Below, piece after piece: positions 57,527-64,000 of a stretch of 64,000 bases of DNA. The stretch is from the NCBI GenBank assembly GCA_030144725.1, contig JASKMD010000024.1, forward strand, positions 5,663,345 through 5,727,344. The letters run 5' to 3'. The position numbers and the translations under genes were made by a program. The notes under the pieces were generated by a model that was not told the DNA's origin, searched no databases, and saw nothing but the letters and a program-made list of their open reading frames with translations. How positions within the stretch are numbered: position 1 is the first letter of the stretch; every line of letters begins with the position of its first letter. This stretch comes from Haematococcus lacustris. Lineage: Eukaryota > Chlorophyta > Chlorophyceae > Chlamydomonadales > Haematococcaceae.

Positions 57527-57732
57527 TGGAGGCCCTAGTGAGGGACAAGGGGGCTGCAAGGTCTTGTATGGTGTTAATGCGAGGGATTGTAAATCAAATG
57601 CAAGCAGCCGTTGTAGAAACAAAATCAAACGAGATAGTACATGGTGCCCGGTAAAGATGGTTGTGGCAGTTGTAGTTGTACTGGGCGACTGGGTTGCGGC
57701 ACTGGCCAGCTGTTACCTTCTGCACGCGCACG

Positions 57733-60700
57733 ATGGCATCTGAAAGTGCACCCCTGCTGCCGAAGGGGATGCCTGGTGGACTCTCCTCGGGCGTACTTCG
57801 GGTGCTCCTAGCTGTTTTGGCGACATGTAGCTGGATGCTGGTCAGCAGCGCGCTGATCATCTTGAATAAGTACGATGCCCGCTGCACGTCTGTCGAGGCG
57901 AGATTATAAATCGCGATCCTCGCCTTCATTGCAGACACCTGATGGTCGACCTCGGCTTCAAGTACCCAATGACGGTCTCAGGTACTGAAATGTCTAAAGG
58001 ACGAGAGTGCAAATGGTTATGGTGCCCCTCTACATTACCACCCACTACATTACCACCCACTACCACCCATTACCACCCAGAACCTAGCTCAGCCCCCTTG
58101 TCCCTCACTAGGGCCTCACTAGAACCTAGCTCAGCCTCGCCAGCTGGTGCACCGCTGCACTGTCACGAAGGCAGAGACTTTTCTGCCTGTAATGCCAGAG
58201 ATATGGGTGGGCATATGTGGCCTCTACAACTCCATGAGTGGCTCTGCAGCTATGCACATGGGTGATATAGGGCTGAGACACCAGCGATATACATTCTTGA
58301 TGTGTACTGACGCTCGTCCATATCTAACTGCCTGTGCATAATCATGTGCTACCTGCATGTCTTGTGAGCATTCTTCCCCAAGATCCCACACGCTCCATGA
58401 GATTAGCAGGGCCCAGTTTCTGCAACCCAGGACAAGGAGGGTGGCCAGGCAATTCCATTTGCTGCAGAAGGCAATAGAAGGATGAAGGCTGTGCTTGTCC
58501 ATTGTGCAGGGATGGGAATGGCCAGCAGTGGGATCCTCAGCTTCATCTGCTGCCGGGCTGGTCTGGTTGAGGCAAAAACAGTGATCACATTCGACTTCTG
58601 GCTCAAGAAGATTCTCCCAGTCGGGCTTTTCATGGTGAGGAAAGGTCTCTGCTTTTTCATGATTCACTAGGATGATCTCAAGCACAGGGCTTTGTCAAAG
58701 TATCATCTGCTGCTGAACAGAACGTCAGCTGACAATCCCATGTGCTAATGATGCAGGCTTTGACACTCTGGACAGGCAACGTGGTGTACTTGTATCTGAC
58801 GGTGGCATTCATCCAGATGTTGTAAGTGCCAGTGAGGCTCATACCCTGCCATGGCCCCTAAGACGGTGGATGTCTGCAGCCAGAGCAACTGGCCAGCATG
58901 CCTTGCACCCTGCAGGAAGGCTTTCACACCGGTGGTCACAATGGTCTGTCTTTTCCTAGCGGGGCTGGAGGACCCCACAAAGAAAATGATTGCCTCGGTC
59001 AGTATCCCCTGCCCCCAGCCTACTGCTGCCAGCTCACAGCCACCCCGCTCCACCTGTCGCTTCTCCTTTTCTTGGGGCGGCACCTGTGAGGGTCCATGTG
59101 CCCAGGGGCAATAGGCCACTCCCCCACCGCATTGACATGTGTCTCATGCGTTAGTGAGCGGCGGTGGGTGGGGTGCTGCTGCTCCTGCTGGCACTGGCGC
59201 TCCTGCTGTGGCGGCCTCCACTCAGCAGTGGGTCAGCTGGTCTGCCTGCGAACCTCCCTCCTCTACAAGGACTGCCCAACTGGTGCATTGAAGGGCAGGC
59301 ACCCTAGGGTGACCCTGAGGTGACAGTGCTGGCGCTGAGCAGTATGCTATGCGGAGCAAACAGTGGCTGCCTCCTGCCTCTGCCTCTGCTGCGGCCCACC
59401 ACATGCCCACCGTACTGCCTACCATAGCACGTATGCATGTCAGCTTCTCAGCCACCCACCCCTGCAACATGAAAACATGCAGGGTTGGATCTGAAGAATT
59501 TGGCCACCTTAGCCCTACCCTGACCTAGCTCCATCCCGCCCTTTCCTAATTTTGCCATCCCCGCTATGTCCTTATCTGCTGCATGTGTGTGCCTCAGGTG
59601 TTGTTAACGGCAGGGGGTACCGCTGTTGCGGCGTATGGGGAAGTCAACTTGTCCATCATCGGCCTTGTTTTCATGTTCAGCTCAGAAACAGGGGAGGCCA
59701 TCCGGCTGGTTATGACCCAGGTGACTGGGAGCAGCCCTCACCATGCTTGCATGGCCTGCATGGTACTGGCACATGGGCAGACTAACTAAGCTGCGCAGTG
59801 GTGACGCATGACGCAAGGGCACCATCCACATTGGCTGCACTCAACCATGCCAGTGCCCTACATCACTGTGGCTGCCTGGTTACGCTGGGTCTGCAGCAAC
59901 GCCATGCTTGCCAAAGGCCATGTAATGATGATGGTGGTGGTGGTGGTGATGACCGTGGCTGCCTGCAGTGGCTCCTCACAGGACTGAAGTTCCACCCCAT
60001 TGAGGGGCTGATGTACCTGGCGCCCTCCTGCACACTGTGGCTGCTGGCGGGGGCGGCTGTGCTGGAGATCCCCAAGGTGTGCTTCTGCAACCAAGGCTGC
60101 AGGCTCCATCCCAAAGTAGGACAGGCTGTGCTGAAGGACCCCAATGGTGCCGTGTGGCTTGGCCGCAGATCCTCTCCACCGGCGCCATGGAGATAGTGTA
60201 TGCAAACCCTTACATGTTCGCAGCGGCAGCAGTGATGGGTTTCATGGTCAATGGCTTAGCTTACACATCAATCAAGCTGGCCTCCTCATTGACCCTGAAG
60301 GTATGGCTTGCACCACATTCGTTCCCATTCTCCTCCATACTCGTCATTTTGCCAGGACATTCTCGTCCCCCTCCCCTAAGGATGCTGGTAGGCATGTGCA
60401 TGTGCATGACATGGGTGAAACAGGGCTAAGGCAGTAGCGATCATACCTTGTTGATGTGTGCTATTGCTCATCCGCTTTCACCTGCCTTCCTTCTCCATCA
60501 AGTCGCCCTGGTCTGCTGCCCCAACGCCTGCCACCTTGCATTCCGCCATCTGTGTACTGCCCTGCAGGTTCTGGGTACCGTGAAGAACTCACTGCTGGTG
60601 GTATTCTCAGTCATCTTCTTGGGGGAAGTGGTCACAGGGTTGCAAGGTGAGACACAGCGACACAAACCAGGTGTGACGCAGCAGGTGCAGGCTGGCACTT

Positions 60701-63700
60701 GGCCTAGCCCTTGAAAGGCTGGGTGGGTGCCATGTGCGGGCTGCCCGGCTGCCCAGGGTAAAAGTGCACCAGCATCGCACCGCACTGGCTCCAGGCTGAC
60801 TCACACCAGGAGGCTGTCGCATTGATATGCTTAAAGGACTCAGCCTGCAGGCCTGAACAGCCAAGCTGTCTGCGGCCTAACAGCTTGTGTAGGGCTAGGG
60901 AATGTTCAGAACTGAAATGGCTGGCTGGTGCTGAACCTCATCCACTGTCACCACCAAGTCAGGCTGCCTGTCCCCTCCTTGTAGTTGCCTGAACTCAAAG
61001 CATGGAGGCAGCAGCTGCCCGTCTCCACCGCCCTACCCCTCTGTCGTACATTAGCCCACTTGGGGTCCAGGTCCTGCTTACACACACCATTCAGCATTAC
61101 ACAGCACCTTGGCTCTCAACCTTGAGCCTTCATTGCAGTCGAACACAGATTGTGAACCACTACAAAACAGTGTTTTTGTCTGTGTGGAGTTCCCATCGCA
61201 TGGCATGCACATGGCCTATACATGGCATACACATGGTCACGGTCGCCTACCACCTACAGCATTGCCTGACCCGTTAGGGCTACACCGTAGAGTTGGCATG
61301 ACAAAACATGCACTAAGCGCAAGCTGATGACAGCTTCAAGTGGAGGGGGGCACACACTACTGTGCCACAGCAGGCTGCTGCTGCTGGGCCTTGGGTGGCT
61401 TGTCTCGCAGCCGCTTGTACCCCAAGCCAGGGTACTCCTTGCCCTTGGCCGGCAGCGCTCCCTGCTCTGGCCACCAGCACAGCTCCAGCGGGCGCCACTT
61501 GCTCTCCCCAATGCCCTGCATGTTCAGCGCTGCATTGCAGTCCCTGTCCAGCCACCTGCCTGGCTGCGGTGCTGGCTTGGCTTTGGCAGCCTTGCCCTGG
61601 GCCTTGTTGGGCTCAGCTGCCGGCTCAGCCTTGGTGCGCTTGCTGCGCTTGGCTGGCAGGGGAGTGCTGGGCCCAGGCTCTGAGGCTGCTGCCTGTAAGG
61701 CTTCCTGGCTGCTGCGTGGGGCCTGTGGGGGCTTGCGGGGGGCCACTACCGGGCACCACATCAGGCCCCGCACTGGCTGGTCACGCTGCTGGCTCCAGGC
61801 TGGGTGCACTAGGCGGTGTTCCACCTGCCCTGCTGGGGGCTTCCAGGCTGCAGGCCTGGTGGCCCTGCGCTTGTTCAGCTGCCTCTCACATGGCTGCTGG
61901 CCATTCACCGCTGAGCTAACCCGGCTGGTGCGGTGCTCATCCACTAGCACCACCCTACCCCGCCGCTGGTATGTCCCCCTTGGCCTGCACACCACCTTGC
62001 AGCAGGCCCGCAGCACCGCACCAGCACCCCAGCCCCCCCTTGTACCAATGCCAGCTGCTCCAAAGAATACCACCAGCTGCTTGGTACGCCCATGGCGCTC
62101 AATGGACACCTCAGCCATGTCCTCCTCCAACTGCAGCCATGCACACAAGGCACACATGGTAGCTGACATGGTGGCACTAGGTTGGGCATGGCACAGTCAA
62201 CTATCCCTCATGCTCACTTCATACCACCCCACCACCTCTCACTCCCTTACCCTCCCTCTCTCCCACCCACCCTCACCTTCTTGAAGAACTGCTCCAGTGT
62301 CCGGTCCTCAGCTCCGTAGAGCCTCAGCCGCTGCTGTGCCCACTTGGGGTCCAGGTACACCTCCCACACTGCGTCCCAGGTGGCTAGGGTGACGGTGATG
62401 TGCTTCAGGTTGGCCTCCAGGGAGGTGCCGGCTGAGCTTGCTGCTGCCAGGTGCTGGAGGTGGGGCTTGATCGGTGCGAGCCACTGCTCAGTGTCACGGC
62501 GGGCATTGTTCAGGCCACTGCCATGCTTGACCTGGCCCTTGGTCAGCTTTCACCGGCGCAGCTGGTCTGCCAGCAGCTGGCCTGTCGTCGGATCCCACAC
62601 CCCTGAGGCTGCACTGACTGCCTGGGTGACGCCGGGGTCAATGCCTATCCCAATCTGAGTGGCTGGGTTAAAACCAACTGCCGTGTTGCAGCTAGGCCCT
62701 TGCCAATGTGGGGCAGTCCCAACTCATGGGCCGCTACAGCTGCTGCACCTGGGGCTGCCATTGGGCTGCTGTTGCTGCCCAATGGCAGGGTGGAGCAGGA
62801 GGGGTTGGGAGGGGGCGGGTGTAGTGCACACATACACTGACACCATCAGTCAGGTCCTGCTCACATGGTATAGGATAGCATAGCATAGCATAGGATAGCA
62901 TAGGATAGGCACGTGGCACCGCCCCGGCATCTTACACAACATGGGAAACAGTGACAGCCTGTTGGGAGGTAGTCGGAGGTACTTGGAGATCACACACTGA
63001 AGTTAACTGATGTCCAGCCACCACCAGGCTGTAGCTGTGGGGTGGGATTGGTTGCCTTGCACACGGCCATGATCTTTGGGGGCTGGGGGAGCCTGATGGT
63101 GCTGGCTTTAGGCAGGTGTCAGCCATCCGCGTTGCTTTCACTACTTAGGCCTCTGCCAACCTTGAGTCTGTAGTTCTTACCGCCATACTGCCCGCCGTAC
63201 TTCTGCCTCTTGTTGTGAGAGGCGACAGGAAGCCATGGGGTGCTTGGCTTCCTTTCCCCTCTCTCTTGCAGCCTAGGCTCATGCTGTACCCACTGTGGGC
63301 ACTGCTTGCACATGGGTACATCTGCACAAGACTGCTTAAGGGGCCATGGTCCCTCTTATGCTTCCTGCAGGTGTGGGGTATGCCATCTCCCTCGCAGGCT
63401 TTGCATGGTAAGCCCCCGTCTGTGCATGGTGACTTGCCTGGCAGCTGGTGATAGGTCTGAGCCATGCACACCCCTGGGTTTGATGTTTGTTCATGCTGCA
63501 TGGGGTTATTCAGCCATGGTCCACAAGGTTGAGACAGCTTCCGGCATTACAAAACTAGGCATCGACCCAAGACCCAATACCAAGCCATCTGCACACACAC
63601 GCACCCATTACGGCTGGTGTCAATGCTGCCTCAGGTACAACCAGATCAAGATGACCCAGATAGCACAAGCTGCAGAGGCCAAGCCTGTCAAGACCAGCAG

Positions 63701-63704
63701 TTGA
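57733..63704 (+). CDS. Sugar-phosphate/nucleotide-sugar translocator (TPT/DMT family), intact
   Basis: Membrane antiporter of the plant TPT/NST group. Eleven exons: 57733-57869, 57935-57981, 58510-58634, 58757-58821, 58916-58997, 59598-59720, 59969-60076, 60169-60300, 60568-60646, 63371-63407, 63635-63704. All borders are GT-AG and all phases agree; the sum is 1,005 nt, 334 residues. About ten hydrophobic segments, e.g. [35 protein letters not shown] and [17 protein letters not shown]. Family motifs: [77 protein letters not shown]. The N-terminus is short without a plastid transit peptide, so Golgi/ER or another endomembrane is likelier than plastid (inference). Substrate not predictable. Intron 9 (2.7 kb) contains an antisense Fanzor copy. 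Confidence 0.95.
61160..61356 (-). ncRNA. Candidate Fanzor omega RNA region, copy 2
   Basis: Downstream of the stop of Fanzor copy 2. Shares the GCATG..CATGC hairpin, GTCATCAGCTT, GGTCAGGCAAT and ACTCCACACAG blocks with the + copies but carries more substitutions and a short insertion, so it gives useful sequence variation. Confidence 0.38.
61357..62880 (-). pseudogene. Fanzor copy 2, 5'-truncated, in a translocator intron
   Basis: The last exon 62130-61357 is open for 257 codons ([41 protein letters not shown], then stop TGPPKAQ-type tail ending AVAQ). The preceding exon (about 62665-62277) has the first RuvC Asp ([20 protein letters not shown]) and the helical middle that copy 1 lacks ([54 protein letters not shown]). 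Breaks: an in-frame TGA at 62552-62550 where a Trp codon is expected, frame changes between 62665 and 62830 ([29 protein letters not shown]), and no N-terminal half. RuvC residues Asp, Glu and Asp are present. Confidence 0.85.
62862..62911 (+). repeat. ATAGGATAGCATAGC repeats at the edge of Fanzor copy 2
   Basis: Short GATAGCATAGCATAG run next to the 5' break of Fanzor copy 2; possibly marks the truncation point. Confidence 0.6.
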
Positions 63705-64000
63705 GCTGATCTCTGCACTCCTAATCTCGGGCACCGGCACCAGCCCCATCAGTGCATGATTACCTCCCACAGGAGGATACTTGGGGCATCACCTATAGAC
63801 ATCTGACTTTGGAGGGTGAGCCACCGCCAGAAGCATGTTTGGCGTGCAACAGCGGGGTCACATGCCCTTCATAGTGCCTAGTCTGTGATTCATGCAATCA
63901 CAGGCTGGTCACCACTGCAGATGATTGTGTGTGTCACATGCGAGTAATTATAGTAGTTATCGGTCAATACACTATGCATGACACTGGTAGTGGTGGCAAT
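63705..64000. other. 3' flank of the translocator gene
   Basis: Presumed 3' UTR and spacer. No TGTAA signal and no further gene seen. Confidence 0.4.

Overview
The window looks like nuclear DNA of a chlamydomonadalean green alga, most plausibly Haematococcus or a close relative (inference). It is GC-rich, its genes are split into many short exons with clean GT-AG borders, it has an extensin-like SPPPP cell-wall gene and a UGUAA poly(A) signal, and it carries TTAGGG-type interstitial repeats and very long simple-sequence arrays. No rRNA gene, CRISPR array or bacterial operon was seen.

Layout. At 1-2000 (+) lies part of an F-box/LRR (AMN1-like) gene. A 29-bp minisatellite (3645-4437) abuts a complete minus-strand gene for a secreted Mn superoxide dismutase (4394-7313). 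From 14790 down to 8205 (minus) is a 12-exon gene for a protein with two retropepsin-like aspartyl protease domains. From 14.8 to 43.9 kb, an ancestral tandem duplication of the 5' part of a hydroxyproline-rich glycoprotein (HRGP) gene has been inflated by transposons. Copy 1 holds a 3.1-kb TIR element with a Cys-rich protein (15536-18606), a 5.0-kb Mutator-like element packed with a 3.1-kb CAG array and telomere-like repeats (18835-23826), and a 4.2-kb fold-back element (24327-28575). Copy 2 holds a 10.4-kb fold-back element (30001-40415) that itself contains a 5.2-kb fold-back element (35150-40348). Five target-site duplications can be read directly, and each sister copy serves as the empty site for the other's insertions. 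The rest of the HRGP gene runs to 43866.

From 44.4 to 63.7 kb the theme is Fanzor, the eukaryotic TnpB-like RNA-guided nuclease family. A nearly full-length but broken copy lies on + (54265-57292), a second broken copy lies antisense in an intron of a transporter gene (61357-62880), and two 3'-end remnants lie near 44.4-45.2 kb. All four share about 150-200 bp of conserved sequence beyond the stop codon, which is the best candidate here for a guide (omega) RNA. Between them sits an element encoding an intact 679-aa hAT-type transposase (45894-51174) and half of another fold-back element, which carries a 705-bp hAT-like MITE (53083-53787). The intact 11-exon gene at 57733-63704 encodes a 334-aa sugar-phosphate/nucleotide-sugar translocator; its first two exons are duplicated at 45.4 kb.

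Host genes and mobile elements are intimately mixed. One gene's C-terminus is written by a minisatellite, introns carry satellites or transposons, and a fold-back element appears to have captured exons of a host gene. Exon borders were worked out by hand from splice sites, reading phase and family motifs; no database search was possible.
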